In this document: piece by piece, positions 22,837 to 36,506 of the stretch
Numbering within the stretch: the first letter of the stretch is position 1
Layout of the letters: each line of letters opens with the position of its first letter
Assembly (NCBI RefSeq): GCF_003086295.3
Contig: NC_092040.1
Coordinates: 7,440,001-7,504,000 of the forward strand
DNA: 64,000 bases
DNA from: Arachis hypogaea
Lineage: Eukaryota; Streptophyta; Magnoliopsida; Fabales; Fabaceae
Direction: 5' to 3'
The notes under the pieces: model-generated
What the model saw: only the letters and a program-made list of their open reading frames with translations
Database searches by the model: none
What the model was told of the DNA's origin: nothing
Made by a program: the position numbers and the translations under genes

Positions 22837-23917
22837 ATGGATCGCAAAGGTGTTCTCTCCCTCGCATTGATCTGCATTGTCGTCGCCGGCGTCGGAGGTC
22901 AATCCCCGGCGGCAGCCCCGACTACAACCCCGGCAACTCCTGCTGCTACTACTCCAGCAGCATCTCCAGCTCAAGCACAAGCTCCTTCTTCAAAGCCAAA
23001 ATCACCGGCGCCGGTTGCTTCTCCCAAGTCATCTCCGCCAGCTTCGTCTCCGAAGGCCGCCGCAACACCGGTGTCAACTCCAGCTGCAACTCCGTCAAAG
23101 TCAGTTACTCCAGCTCCGGTGGCCAAGGCTCCAGCATCGACACCACCTGCGGCTGCTCCAGTGAGCACTCCACCGGCACCAGTGAGTTCTCCACCAGCTC
23201 CGGTTCCTCCCGTCAGCTCGCCGCCGGCGAAGTCTCCACCTACACCCGCACCGACAAGCACTCCTCCTGTAAGTTCTCCACCAGCACCTGTGGTAGCACC
23301 AAGCGCTGAGGTTCCTTCTGTTGCTCCTGCTCCCACGAAGTCAAAGAAGAAGACTAAGAAGGGTAAGAAGCACGGTGCACCTGCACCCTCACCGGATTTG
23401 CTTGGCCCTCCAGCACCGCCGATGGGAGCTCCTGATGCTTCGTCCCCTGGTCCTTCTACTTCTGCCAATGACGAGGTACATTCTCTAATCTTTGCATGTC
23501 CATCTTTTTCAGATCTATAGTTAGTTTCAGATCTGAGGAGTGAAATCAGATATATACTCATTTGTTTTAGTTTTAGACTTTAGTTGACTTCAAAGTTTCA
23601 AAGTCAGTTTAAGGTTTTCACTGAACTCAAACCTTGTCTTACTTTGGCTACTGTTTCTTTTCTTTTTTTGTTTTCAAAAATATATTTTATTTGTTTAGGG
23701 TATGAAAGTAATTTAGTTAAACAATAAAACGGTGATATGAGAATGTCATGTTTAGGGCTCGATGATTATTTAATGTGTGTGTCTGTGATTAACATTGGGA
23801 TCTGAAATTTTGGTTTCTTGATATGAATTGCAGAGTGGAGCTGAATCCATCAGATGCTTGAAGAAGGTGTTGGGATGCTTAGCTTTGGGCTGGGCTTCCC
23901 TTGTTTTGATCTTCTAA
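22837..23917 (+). CDS. Classical lysine-rich arabinogalactan protein, GPI-anchored
   Basis: The gene encodes a cell-surface proteoglycan backbone of 240 aa from two exons, 22837-23475 and 23834-23917 (GT-AG intron, phase 0). A signal peptide (residues 1-21, cut before QSPAAAP) is followed by an Ala/Pro/Ser/Thr-rich body of AP, SP, TP and PVSSPP words. A lysine patch (KSKKKTKKGKKHG, about 165-180) interrupts the body. The second exon supplies SGA-type omega residues and a hydrophobic tail ending LVLIF, the GPI attachment signal. This layout matches Arabidopsis AGP17/18/19. The ATG at 22837 is preferred over the open frame from 22555 because the TATA box lies between them and the signal peptide starts there. 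Confidence 0.92.
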
Positions 23918-24009
23918 AGAGAGAGTGTGCATTATATTTGTTGTTACGACATTCTTGTATCATTTATTTTCTTTTTGAGGCCCTTTTATGGGCGACATTT
24001 AATTTATTT

Positions 24010-27000
24010 TACTACTATTGTTTCCTTTAAACTCTGATTATTCTATTATTCACGATGTTTATTGGCATTACTAGCTATGTCATTGCTCATTCATTACTCA
24101 ATTTTGCAAATTTTTCTTGGGATTTGACCCTTGTGGTATACACCCCCCACACACCAATGCATTTTCTAGTTCTACTTTGGTCGTTTCCAAAGTTTTTAGT
24201 GGGGATGGGGTTTGGAATGACTAAAGAGTAAAGACTAAGGAGGCTAAACTGTGAGCACCGACAAAGCGAATCTGGCTAATTTCATTCACTAAAATTAGAA
24301 TAAATATTTAACGTTGTAATTTAGGCATCATAGTCTTATGAAATTATTATTATTATTATAACTTCTGAATTTAAAAATGTATTTAAAAAATTGAAATTTA
24401 ATTATTTTTTTAAACCATCATTTTCTGATAGAAACACACTAGGGCTCTCGCTTTCTGGATTTCTGTCTTCTGGGTCATTTGCACTCTCGGATGTCTCCAG
24501 ATCCAGGTTGATTGATCACCCGTAAACAAATAAAAAAGATATAGATTCGTCCATGGGGAAGTAGAACACGATCACACTTAATTATAGCCACGAATAGAAA
24601 TACCAATTCCAAAAGTAACTATAAACATCTTGAAATAGAATTACGGATTGAAAGATAAATCAGTTGTAAAGAAATCAGCAAAAATATAATGTCTGAGCGC
24701 GTGGAGTACTAAATTTTATGTCAAGTAAAAATAGTACAAAAAAAAATATGCATATTTTGTTTGTTCCAATTCAAGGGTGACCCACTGCTATCGGCGTTTG
24801 GTAAATAATGCTTGCGGACAATAATAGAAGTGGCAAGATACTAAGATCCAGAAATTTATACAAATTTCCTCGTTGCATTATGTTACTTTATCTCTTCCTT
24901 CCTAATTCCTCTTATTACAATTGTCGTTTTGATATTTTTTAATACAATAAAAAAATTATTTATATACAAAATAGGATTTGATATATTAACTTTTTTTATC
25001 CAAAAAATAAAAAAATAATAACACGACAATTATTTTAAAACAGAAGGAATATTGTATTATTCATGCCTTAAAATTTATTCAATCATACTACAAACACAAA
25101 AGATCAATTATTAGTTAGTCATTTTTATATGGATATATGATTGATATTAATTACTTTTATCCTTTTTGTTTATAGCTTTGATATTTTGGTGGTTAATTAT
25201 TTTGTTGAAAAATTATATAAAATTACATATATAAATATATACACATTATAATGACTAATTTAATGATTGATATTTTGTGTTTATAGAATATTTTTTAAAT
25301 TTATTTGCTTCTAAATGTTAATTTTACAAAAATTAAATAAGATTAAACTTTTTTTTATTAGTAATTAACAATAATATTAAGCGAAAGATATAGTAGTGTA
25401 AGTGAGAAGATAGGATAAATATTGAAAAAAGAAAATTGTTAACAGAGATATAGTTTTATATAATTAGCTTAATTTACTTCAAGTAAAAATATTATTAATT
25501 ATTTTCTTAATTAATGTCCAAAATTAATTGAGCACTTATTTAGGAACGTAGCTAGTAGAACAAAATGTTGAGATAATGTACACCTTGGGCATTAGCAATT
25601 ACTCAATTAGTATTTCCATTTCCATCTCTTTTGTTTTTAATTATTTGCCTCCTCTAACTTTAGTCCACACTTTCTTTGTTTCTTTGGGTAGACGCTACCT
25701 AAAAAGTAAAGACAACTTTAATTCATCATATTAGGCGTCTGTTTTTTTTTTTTTTTCCCTTCTTAAATTTATGGCATGCAATAACGGTTCAACTAATTTA
25801 CAGTTACCAGTTACCACCTTCTGCGTTCATAATTTTTTATCTTAAAGGCACACTTCTTTCTAATTGAGGGTGAGCGAGTGGAAGCAAAATCTATAATTGA
25901 TGTTTTTATTTGGTACACTACCACTAAGGTCGAAGGTTATATTCTTCTATAAATGGTGGTTTTTTTTATATGTAACATGATTGTATATTATATTATGTAA
26001 CACTCTTCGATGTCTTATTCTGTGGGATGCATGACCGGATCAAGTATATTGACAAATTAAAGGGACGTTTTGGAGTATCAGTAAGGAAAAAAGCTGAGAA
26101 CACCAAAGGTTTAGAAGCAATGGCTCTAGTCTTTAGTAGGAGTCACTATAATGGTTATTGCAGGTCCTCATTATACTTTCACGTGGTTTGGTAACAAATT
26201 ATAAGAGAATTAAAGGCGTCATCCGCTATTCAACTTTCACTATCACAGATAAATTCTTATATTGTCTACTATATACTAATGAAAAATTTTCTGTAATGCC
26301 TTAACCTGCACTGCACCCTATTATGCTACATATTTATTGCATGTGGGGTAACACCTTTTACAGCTAAAAGCATGGGCCATTGGCCGAAAGAGTGTTGTAG
26401 AATCTAACCAAATGAAAAAGAAGGTTTGTAATATACTATTTATTAACTTTAACAACAAATCCATCCCTTGTTAAGTTTCCTTTGCTGGTAAGAAATATTC
26501 AATGCCAAAATCGCACTCAATGAATGTAGGCCTTCATAATATATATATACAAAATCACCTTCTCTCATTCTTCTTTAAGGGGTCGACTTTTTCACATGCT
26601 TTTACTCCAACAAAAGAATTTTGGCAAATTTAACTGATAAATTGGTTCATGCACAAAGCCTTCATGCTATTTATAGGCGTGTAAGAAGAAAGTGATGCAT
26701 CCACTAATCTAACACAGAATCCAGCATCACGAGCCTATCAAAATCAGGAGGAGGAGAACTTGATTGCTGATTCAAATAGTTTAACATACCAAGAAAATTT
26801 GTTAGTTTTGTAAATAAGCTAACTCAATTCCAGCCATTGATGAAAATTTACTGAATTTTATATTTTTTAGACCAAAAAAATAAAGAACCTATGCACTATA
26901 TTTTAGGACTTAATTTTGATGCACACATAATGTAAAATTGTTTGTCTAATGTAATACTAATTTTTAATTTGTTTAATGCAAATTGATTTACTGAGCTTTA

Positions 27001-27849
27001 TACTAGTGTATATCTCTCTCTTTGCTTTTAGCACAAAGAATGAAAGAAGCTGCTCTTGTTTGTGTTGGGTCATGTGTTTTTTTTATGAGTAACGTTAATA
27101 GTATTAATTAATATAGATGGAGAGTTATGACTTATCACTAAAAAAAATGACAGTCCACCTACCTCCACTGCCATGAAATGAAAGTAACTGGTGAACAACG
27201 GTACTGCAAAGTCAGCAATTTGTGATCTGCGTTCATGTTACGAACATTGGTCAGGCGCGTGGTTTTATTCATATAAAACACCAGAGAGATTCCTCACACC
27301 TTTGTTTTTTTTTTTTTAGAATTTAATAATATCAGATCTAATCAGGCAAATGAAATTGCGCGACAAGCTGTACACGTAGTTGGTTTTTAAATATTTGTTG
27401 ATTGACATATAATCATTTTGACACTGAAATATGTTGCTATTATTATCACAACATATTATTAATCATCATTAATGTGATAATGTCTGAATATGGAAAAACA
27501 CAAGAAACATGTTCAACAGAGTATTCATCAAAACACCAATCAAAACCTTGAAGCCCTCAATAAATGCGACATAAGATTCTCGGATCAATACACAGAAGTA
27601 GCAATAATGATTCTTGGACGAAATAGTTCAAAACTTCAACCTAATGTGACACCCTTTTGTATATTACAGTATTCACAAATTTTCTTTTCTGACTATGCAA
27701 TTTCCAAAATATGTTCCTATACACATACTATAAGATTTTGTTATACATAAACTGCATGATTTCTTTGAAACAAAAGAATGTTGGTATATGCTAGTTGCAC
27801 TAATCAGGATTAGGCAGACCATTATGCAGAAGCTGCAGCACAAGGTAGC
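24010..27849. other. AT-rich intergenic region
   Basis: I see no supportable gene in this stretch. Short open frames (for example 27490-27750) have no recognisable domain and atypical composition. It contains one Stowaway-like MITE (24891-25050) and several A/T homopolymer runs. Confidence 0.6.
24891..25050. repeat. Stowaway-like MITE, degenerate
   Basis: The left end (CTTCCTTCC... ACAATTGTCGTTTT) is an imperfect inverted copy of the right end (ACACGACAATTATTTTAAAAC...AGAAGGAA). These resemble the plant Stowaway/Mariner terminus that reads like CCGT..AAAATAATTGTCG. The length is about 160 bp. Confidence 0.5.
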
Positions 27850-30800
27850 TCATAATGGCTGAAGTTCCTGCTCTGGCACAACCACATCAACTGGCTTGTA
27901 CGAGTGCACAATTTCCTCTCTGTTTTTCAAAATTAAGAATATTCCTAAGGCTGCTACTAGTAGAAGCAATGTAAGCATAACAGCCAGAGCCACAACCAAA
28001 TAATATTGTTGCAACCAACTCCTGCATCAATAGGAATATGTGTTAATAACAAAAACAGATAAAAGTTCTATCTAAACAACAGAACCATAGGAAATTGAAG
28101 ACTATTTAACAACCTCAAAGACACACAAGAACAAACTGATCACCAAAATGGTAACTAAAATAAGGAACAGGCCCACAGAAAGAGAAGAATAAATGAATCT
28201 GAAATTGCGTAGGTAATGTTTGAAAGAAGAAACGTGCAAAATTTTTCCACTACGCATTAAAAGAACTAAAAATAAGTAAAAAATAGGCAATTATGCAACT
28301 ACAATAAATAAAAGCAAAAATGTTTGGTAACAAAAAAATATTAGCCAAATAAATAAATATTAAATAAGACAAGTTTGGACTATTTGAGCTGATTGTTTTT
28401 TGTCTCCCTAACATTACTAAAATAAATGATACTATGGAACAGATAATTCCACTTTTACTTTAAGAAGAACCTTACCGTTTCCGTGGAGGCTCAACATTCC
28501 AACTAAGTAACTTATAATTTCCAAATGTCTCAGGAAGTCGTATTCCATGTTCAGAAAGCTGGGCAATTATACTCTGCATAAAAAATTACCATCAGATGGC
28601 AATGTTGGCAGAAATGCTTATTCAAAAGTCCAACTTACAATTGCTGTGGTGTTAGAAATGTAATCAGCATATGTCCTTGGGGTTATGACCCATTGAGAGA
28701 GAGAACCATTTCCAAAAGAAGTAAAATTCATTAAGTGAACCTGGGACAGGAAACCAAGAATATTATTATCACAAGTAAAAACGCACTTGAACAGGTAAAA
28801 ATTAGCTGAAAATGCAAAATTGTTTTCGGGACACACCTGAAAGTTGGTTGAAAGACTAAAACCTAGGTCCTAGGACCTCCAGTCCTCTAACCAGACCCAA
28901 GTACCCAACCCACACCAATCATCTGAGCTAGTGAAGGTTGTCTCAATATTATGATTAAACTCATTTATTGCACCGGAATTACAAATCAAAATTAAAGCCA
29001 TAACTATGCAGCAAGATGTTCCAGCATTTAAGTTACAGTTTTCTAACCTGTGAAGCATTAACATCCAGCTCATGAGCTATGAGTCCGGCCAATTCAGTAA
29101 TGAAAGGCTTCATATCCAAGTAGCTAATGTTAAATGAAATTACAATTGTAATTTGAGCAATTTGGAGTTCATCTGCACATTTAAGTTGATGAAAGTACAA
29201 CAGTCATGACTCATGAGTAAGCATACACATTATGAATATAGACTAAAACTTTAACAGAATATAACTATTTTTTAAACTGTACATCCATGTTGAAACAGAA
29301 ATCAGCTAATAATACCTTGATGTAAATTATACAGTGTTGCAGATGGAGCAACTGAAGGCTCTAGTGAAGTGGAATTGGATGAGTTTGTTCCTTTAACATT
29401 TGGAGGCACAGGTGGTGGGGCATCTGATATGTGTAGTCTTTGCCATAACTCAGAACAATTAGTTTTCCAGAAACCAATTTTTGAATGCTCACGATCATAC
29501 ATTACAAGTGTGTTACGGACAATGATACCTATAAAAAATAATATATGAATGATCACTAAAGCAATGCAAATCTATACCTTAGAAGCTAGCAATCTTGTAT
29601 AAATAAATAATAGAGAGGATCTATTTCGAATGAAGGAAAATCATGAAATGAAATGAAGTTACTGACAGTAAATGGGTTACCTCCTAAGAGGGTAGTTAGA
29701 TCATTTTCATTTGGGAAAACCCCAAGACAATATGCACCTCGCACCTTTGAATGCTTCATAAAAATGTGAAAAACAGGGATTAGGAAACCAATCAAACTGT
29801 TAAAGCTAAAGATATTAATGATCTTCATATGGGACTAACCCGGAACAAGTAATTTTCAGGTGACAGTGACAATTTGTGACCGTTATCAAATACCATGTCA
29901 ACAGCTGGAAATTTATTAGAGAGTTGAGAGACATCACTGAAACACGAGTAAACTCAAACTGTTACTTAAGCTGCAACGGGTATCTGTTTACTCTAAATAA
30001 TGATACAGAGAACAGACATACATCCCAGCACCAGAGAAACATATATCATTGTAATTTGGATCTGGACCAGGGATTCGCTTCAAAGACTTGGCTTCCTTCA
30101 TAATCTGCAAGCAGATAAAATAGATAATCAGAGTCATGATCCACATAAGAAAAATATATCTATGGAAGAACTTACGGCATGTTTAAAAGCGAGAAATGCA
30201 AATTGTGGTAGGTATGCATAAGTTGTGCCACTATCCAAGACAGTTCCATGTTTTCCATTGAACACCTTTGTGTTTAGAGGCAATCTTTTCCCCGCAACAT
30301 GTATCTCCTTCAGATTGATATTATAATATGGACTGTTGTCATCCCAAAACTAGAGTAAATGTAAGATTAATCAAATGAACTTGTTAAGAAAAGCATGATA
30401 CCTCGTATCCGTAATATATTCGAATCCTACCTTCGATGACGATCTGAATGTGTAAAAACCATGTCTGCTGGGGAAGACATGCCACCAAGAACCATTGCAC
30501 CTCCACCAACATCCATTCCACCATAGCAAAGTGAGAACGAGTCACTTACTACTTTTTTTTCAACCAGTTGATCCATGATACTTAATTCACCGCGGCCCAA
30601 ACCCATGATGCCATCAGCATGCTGACTGTACAGATCACCAGTCTCAACGTTTTCACAGCCAAAAACAGCACGCTGTGGGGCAAGGTCACTCTGATTTCCA
30701 AAGGATACGACATCCTCACCCAGGACCCCGCTACTACTACTCATTTCAGCATACCGTCTCTCATATGTGCACTGATTCTTCTTATTATCACAGTTACATC

Positions 30801-31763
30801 GCGAGGTGCATTTGACAGGATGATAGGTTTTTGACAAGTCTGGCTGGAAACTTGGATCCTGTCAAATAAAATTGGGTTTACAAATCCATTCAACTTCAGA
30901 TAAATCAGAGTTCCACATGCATGAGCACAGCTTAAAAAAAAATCCTTGGAGGATACTGAGAAACAAAATAAACACACAGGGAGGAGTAATAATTAATTAA
31001 TAGACCTCTAAATTGTCCAAGATGCAATTACTCAAAATTACTAGACACAATTCTTTCTATTTCTAGTAGTCATTAACTAACCAATAGTAACTACCATAAC
31101 TAACTAACTTACGGCTAACACTTGGTACCTAGACTTATGTTGAATCTGAAACTGCCAATCAATTTCTTATATCAACTTATATGACCAATTTTGATAATCG
31201 AGACTCAAAAGTCATATCCACAACCCAATAGCCAGCTCTTTTAAACAAATTTAACAAACATGAAATTATTGACGCAAAAGTGCCTCCATAAGAGGGAAAT
31301 GGAACATCACCTGGTGCGTACCACAGTGTTGGCAAGTAGAGCAAGGAACATAAGTAACAGTACTCCCCGTATCCACAATAAGAGCAAACCTCTGCGGCGG
31401 AGTACCGATCCATAGCCGCGTGGTATAGTACCTACTCCGTCAAATTTCCCAATTAATAAACAAATTAGTAAATACTGAGAATACAGAATCTCGATTTTCA
31501 GAATAGGGAAGTGAGGGAAACCCGTTTCGGAGGAGATCGTCGTGGAGTCTCATGCGAGCGTTAGGGTGGGATCCTCGAAGTTGGCGATGATGATTAAAGT
31601 TGAAGTTGGAAGAATTAGGAGCAGAGAGATGGAGAGGGAGAATCATGGCAGGAGGAGAGCCCTTCTCTGCAGTTTGCAGCAGTAACACATCGCTTCCATC
31701 TCCCCAAAGAACCAACTCTGCCACCCATAGAATCAGAGTGAACAGAGTCCAAGCTCGCGCCAT
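27850..31763 (-). CDS. Pepsin-type (A1) aspartic protease with C-terminal membrane anchor
   Basis: Twelve exons (31763-31522, 31431-31311, 30858-30431, 30332-30176, 30104-30022, 29936-29840, 29753-29681, 29528-29316, 29172-29048, 28740-28639, 28573-28476, 28021-27850) give 636 aa, with every boundary GT-AG and phases consistent. A signal peptide (about 1-25) leads to YYTTRLWIGTPPQ and the first catalytic Asp101 (VDTGSTVTYVPC). Next come a cysteine-rich plant insert, GIMGLGRGELS, and the second catalytic Asp297 (VLDSGTTYAY). A lumenal C-terminal domain precedes one membrane helix (about 585-610) and a short acidic cytosolic tail. Gene and protein layout resemble Arabidopsis At3g50050-type proteases. 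Likely a secretory-pathway or plasma-membrane endopeptidase; the substrate is unknown. Confidence 0.93.
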
Positions 31764-32240
31764 TAGTAACTGACTCCAACGACTACAGTTAATTCCCGCG
31801 CGACGATGGCGCTGATCGGTGCTGCAAACACACAGCACCCTTAATTGGAGAACTGAACGGAACGGAGGCAAGTCGGGTTACCGTTTCCTTCAATTTCAAG
31901 TTATACCCTTTAGTTTATTGAATTTGACTTGATCGACTTACTTTTACCGGAGCTTGTTAATTTCACAGTGCTTGGAAGTTGGAACACCATGGAGTCGTTA
32001 ATGTTAACGCCTTATTAGTTAGGTAATAATTCAATAGTCGTTGTTGAGCATTTAACTTCTTTTTTTATTAAGGAAAAAAATCCTTGAGATATTTTTTCGT
32101 TCATTCATTTTGGGCATATTGAAGTATTGTCTCTTTATGGTCTGTGATCAGATTGAGCTTTGAAGTTTCAACATGTCAATTTCCAGCGATTGAGGGTTCC
32201 AATTGCGTCGCATTTTCTCCACGAATCATTGGTTATATTT
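31764..32240. other. Intergenic region between protease gene and TIR element
   Basis: It holds the protease 5' flank. No gene is seen and no clear TATA box is evident. Confidence 0.5.
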
Positions 32241-32662
32241 GATAAAGAGTAAAGTATCAATTCGGTCCATCCATTTTTTCGAATGACAATGCGATTCTTA
32301 ACAAAAAAAATATGATCTATTTCGGTTCCTGACCTTGTGCTTCATCTGCTAATACGGTCTTTCTGTCACTTTCATGCGAAAATTTACGAAAATTGCTGAC
32401 GTGTGTAGACAAGTGGATGACATGGATAACTTGGATGGTTAAGTGAAAGATAGAAGCCCATGTGGCTAGGTAAAATGGACAGGGGCTTATCTGTCTTCGT
32501 CCACAACACACAAACGCCGTCGTTATGAGGTTTTCAGGCGTCTTTATTAGACGAGTCTGGTCGTCTCTCTCCCTTGTTTCGTGCATGGAACCTAGACCAC
32601 CATAAACAATAGCAGAGAGCGTGGGAGTGGAAGAGATGCAACAATGAGGAAGAACTAGAAGT
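32241..32662. repeat. Left TIR of the GRF element
   Basis: This is the inverted copy of 33657-34078. It includes the promoter and the first codons of the GRF gene, but the start codon reads ATA instead of ATG, so this copy is silent for that ORF. Confidence 0.8.
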
Positions 32663-33122
32663 ATAGTCCTAAGTTTATATTATAACAAGTAGACGTGGTC
32701 TTTTTGATAAACTAGTTTACATACAACCACAACAAATAATCTTTTGGTTACTGTTTTGATAGCCTATGTGAATTAAGAACCTATAATATTCTATTTATCT
32801 TTGTGTCTCTAATATTGGTATAGGGCTATATGTTGCCCACTTTTGGAGTCACCTTATGCACAAGATGTTGACATTTGGTAGTTGTATGAAGTTGTTAATG
32901 TTACATATTATTGTTAGTTATTATTGGATTGCTTTTCATGGATTGCAAGAATTGGAGTATAACACATTCTATTTTTTTGACACAGTCAATCTTTTTCAAA
33001 CAATCAACACAATTATTCCATTTAATAAAATCAGATCTACACTGTTAGGTGATACAACTTCAGCAACAGGTACTTCCAAGACAAAAACGACATCATAGAC
33101 TTACTATTTGTTATCCAATTTA

Positions 33123-33715
33123 TCAGAGATAATTTGCAAATACAATTCCAAAGACAAACACAAGAGCCATCACTAGATAACTAAAACCCTTAATACACTT
33201 AACATGCCTAGAATTTTTCATCTGCAACTCTAAGCCAGAAACTCTGTCCTCTAGCTTAGTCACTTTCTCCTCCATCGAAACAGCTACATCCAACAAATGA
33301 TTTTGCTTTGGATTCCGACCATGAAGACTGTGATCATTTATTTGCTCCTCTTTAAACAGTGAAACATATTTATCCCGCCATAGAAAATATTTGCAATGAG
33401 ATTCTGCAGTCTGCACAGTAAAAAAATGGCAAAACTAGAATTGCAATGAAGAGATGCTTGCTACAGATCTTAACAGGAATAAGAACATAACTAATTATTT
33501 CATACCTTGAAATATGGGCATCCAAAGAATAGCCTATTAGGGTTCGACTGTGTTGACGACATGAATAGAATTGCATGAATTCCACAATTGCATTTTGGGA
33601 CAACGAATCTTTTCTTCTTCCTCGCTCCAACACTGCCAACGGAGCTCACAGAAATACTTCTATCCTCATCATTTGACGCATCTCTTCCACTCCCATGCTT
33701 TCTGCTATTGCTCAT
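33123..33715 (-). CDS. GRF-type zinc-finger protein with C-terminal membrane segment
   Basis: Two exons, 33715-33506 and 33410-33123 (GT-AG intron of 95 bp, phase 0), give 165 aa. The N-terminus is Ser-rich. The GRF zinc finger uses the Cys pair of KCNCG, Cys in FFGCPYF, and Cys in HCKYFLWRD after the splice. A short coiled coil (EEKVTKLEDRVSGLELQMK) and a hydrophobic C-terminal helix follow. GRF fingers bind nucleic acid in other proteins; small GRF proteins of this shape are common in legume repeats. The gene starts inside the right TIR, which must supply its promoter. No transposase function is implied. Confidence 0.8.
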
Positions 33716-34078
33716 GGTGATCTGGGTTCTATACACGAAACAAGAGAGAGAAACGACCAGACTCGCCTAATAAAGACCCCTTAAAACCTCAAAACAGCGG
33801 CGTTTGTGTGTTGTGGACGAGGACAGATAGGCCCTGTCCATTTTACCTAGCCACGTAGGCTTCTATCTTCCACGTAACCACCCAAGCCATCCATATCATC
33901 CACTTGCCTACACATGTCAGCAATTTCCATCAAATTTTAGCCGTGAAAATGACAGAAGGACTGCGTTGGCAGACAAAGCACAGAGCTAGGGACCGAAATG
34001 AATCGTGTTTTTGGTTAAAGATCGCGTTGTCATTCGAGAAAATGAACAGAGACCTAGTTAGTACTTTACTCTTTGATA
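33657..34078. repeat. Right TIR of the GRF element
   Basis: It pairs with 32241-32662 over about 420 bp with scattered mismatches. It contains the functional ATG of the GRF gene at 33715. Confidence 0.8.
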
Positions 34079-34517
34079 AATTCTAATTGTATAAATAGCA
34101 TTTTTTCTATTAAAAAGAAAAAGAAAACTGCTTTGATAATCATTCAATAATAATATAAAGAGAGAGGGCACAATAATATAAAGAGATGTAGAGATGAAAA
34201 CGAAAAGTTCGGTGCTAACTACTAGCAAAGAAATATCTCTATATCTTCGAGAGAAACCCTCACTTAACAAAAGGAAGCTTCGTTACAATCAATAGTCACA
34301 ACTCGCAGTGCTGATTTTTGGGCCAAATAAAAGCTGCACCATCAAAAACAAACAGCAGATAGTGACTCAAATGCGAAACTTCCTCCCACACATACTAAAT
34401 TCTTTCGAATTTCCAAATGAAGTTAACAGGAACAAAACATGCCTAGAAGCATGGCTTCACTAAAGTATTAATGGCACATCTAGTCTTTCCCTACAACGAC
34501 TTGAAGTATATCACATT
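34079..34517. other. 3' flank of the FRIGIDA-like gene
   Basis: This is a probable 3'UTR and spacer. No gene is seen. Confidence 0.5.
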
Positions 34518-36506
34518 TCACATGTACAGCTTGTGTGACGACTGCAAACCACTACTCATATATCGACCTCGGTTAGGAGCAGCATTGGATGGTTGAGCGT
34601 ACATAGCTTGGCCAGGAACTTGATAATTATACATAGCAGTACCAGCATGAGGATACCTATCTGGAATCCCTGCATATGCAGCTGCCCTAACTGGTGGATG
34701 TTGCCTAACCATAACACCGGCCGGAGCAGCACTACCCCCAGATGAACGATGATAACCTGAATTCATCCTCGGCTTCTTTGATGGAGGACGCTTGTTAAAG
34801 TCTCCACTTCTCTTTCTATCCGGATTCTTTGACTTCTCTAGTTGACCAACCCTTTTCAGAAGGGAATCAAGTGGGTAGTCAGCTTCAAGATTGTATTCTT
34901 TGATACAATTGATCACTGTCTTCAGTCCAGCCAACTCTCTTGCATTGGCATCATTCTGCAGATAAACGGCAATTTACAAATTTGTTATACATGCAGAATA
35001 AGAAAATCATTAACAATTGAAATGAACTTCGATGAAACACCAAATCATACCTTAGCAATTGCAATATCACCCACATTTCCAGCCCGGACTTGTGAGTTTC
35101 TCCTCAAGTTCTTGAGATATACCTTCAGAAGAGGCACAGTCGGGAATGCTTCTTCAAGCTGGAAGGAGTGAATAAAATGTACAGCAGCAATTTGTGTCCC
35201 TTCATTTATCAATAAGTCTACAATAGCTGCGTAAAAAGTAGAAGTTAGAATGATCAAATATATGATAATCATATTATCTCTGACCATGTAAATTCATACC
35301 AAAAGGCAGCAGCGTATATATGAAACACATGCCGGCACTTCGTTATAAATTCTAATTTATTAACATCCTTAAAGAAAACTAGTTATCTATAGTAAGGTTA
35401 CATATCTGACTGGAGAACCCTTCATTGCAGACTTCACAGGTCAGTTAATCAAAAGAAAACCAACCTGGCACTTTGTGAGTTAACCCAATAGATCGGCAGA
35501 GCTCAGGTGCCTGCCTGCACTGAGCAGCAGCTTGTAAAAGCTTGCAGAGTTGTTCTTCAGCAAACTCTGAAGCAATCCTAAAAGTTGAAAGAAGCTGCAG
35601 AAAAGCCTCTGCTTCCAATGAATTTCCATTGGCAGCATCAACGTCTGCGCTAGCTAACTTGGACCTCCACTCATCAGCAATTGCCTTGGCTTGCTGCTTA
35701 GTTTCAGGGTTCAGAAGGTGGTCTGCACCTGGGTCAGCCTTTGCCAATAAATTGGCCATGGCTTCCATAATTATAATACAGGATTTGCGCATGCCCTGAA
35801 GGGCATCATCCATTTTATCTTTTGGTTCGGTAGTTTCATTGGTGGGGTAAAACCCCTCTAGTGAATCCAGCACCAAACGTGCTGGTTCAGTAGCATGCTC
35901 TAATGCAATACAGATATCTTCACGAATAACAGAGAGATTATGTTCGTTCTCCAGAACATAATTCAGAAGACCTTTTGCATCCATATGCTCACAAAACTGA
36001 GTTAGCTCTGGACGCGGCCTAATCTCAGTAGCCACGCCATCAGTATTTTCACCTGATTTATGAGGAAAGTCTTCCTCTGGGGAATTAGCATCACCAATAG
36101 AGCTGCTTACCTTGTTTTCTTTGTTCTCCCCATTTTCTACAGACTCTAAAGTCGCAGTCTGGTGATTTGCACGAGCCTCCACAATGGCAGAAACAGCGGC
36201 ATCTTTAAGATCTTGAACCCGATCCAGGAGGTCCTGCTCTCTAGAAGCAACCTCTGCCTCTCTCTCAGCAAGTAATGCATTCATTTCTAATTCTTTCTGT
36301 TCGTACTCCTTCTCCTTGGCTTCAATCTCTTCAAGCTTCCTATTCATTGTCACCTCAAGCTTTTGGAAATGTTGCTTAATTTCATCCCACTGGATTTTAG
36401 TCTCTGAAGCCTCCTTCCGTGCTTCTAATTCAATAAATGCCTGAGCAAGCTGCCCCATCAGAGACTGCACGTCTTCCCCAGCTTGCTCCATGTCAGGCAT
36501 ATTCAT
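34518..36506 (-). CDS. FRIGIDA-like protein (FRL3-like)
   Basis: Three exons, 36506-35465, 35226-35051 and 34955-34518, with GT-AG introns and consistent phases, give 551 aa. Residues about 15-120 form a charged coiled coil (LEVTMNRKLEEIEAKEKEYE). The Frigida domain spans about 165-430 (PELTQFCEHMDAKGLL, LVLDSLEGFYP, ...VRAGNVGDIAIAK across exons 1-2). The C-terminus has a KRPPSKKPR nuclear-localisation-like patch and a Gly/Tyr/Pro-rich low-complexity tail. FRIGIDA-family proteins act in the nucleus; FRI itself promotes FLC transcription in Brassicaceae. In legumes the role is less clear, so no flowering function is claimed. A second in-frame ATG (36500) is an equally plausible start. Confidence 0.92.

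Larger units (their letters stand above)
32241..34078 (-). mobile_element. TIR DNA transposon carrying a GRF zinc-finger gene
   Basis: Long imperfect inverted repeats (about 420 bp each, 32241-32662 and 33657-34078) flank an interior of about 1 kb with one small gene. Both ends begin with a GATAAAGAGTAAAGTA-like sequence. No transposase is present, so it is non-autonomous. Long TIRs suggest a Mutator-like origin, but I could not find a clean 9-bp target duplication. Confidence 0.75.

Noticed and set aside
22971..23561. Long Gly/Ala/Thr-rich minus-strand ORF
   Set aside because: It is the reverse-strand shadow of the Pro/Ala/Ser-rich AGP exon; GC-rich repeats keep both strands open.
27490..27750. 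86-aa ORF downstream of the protease gene
   Set aside because: AT-rich, with no recognisable motif and no gene context.
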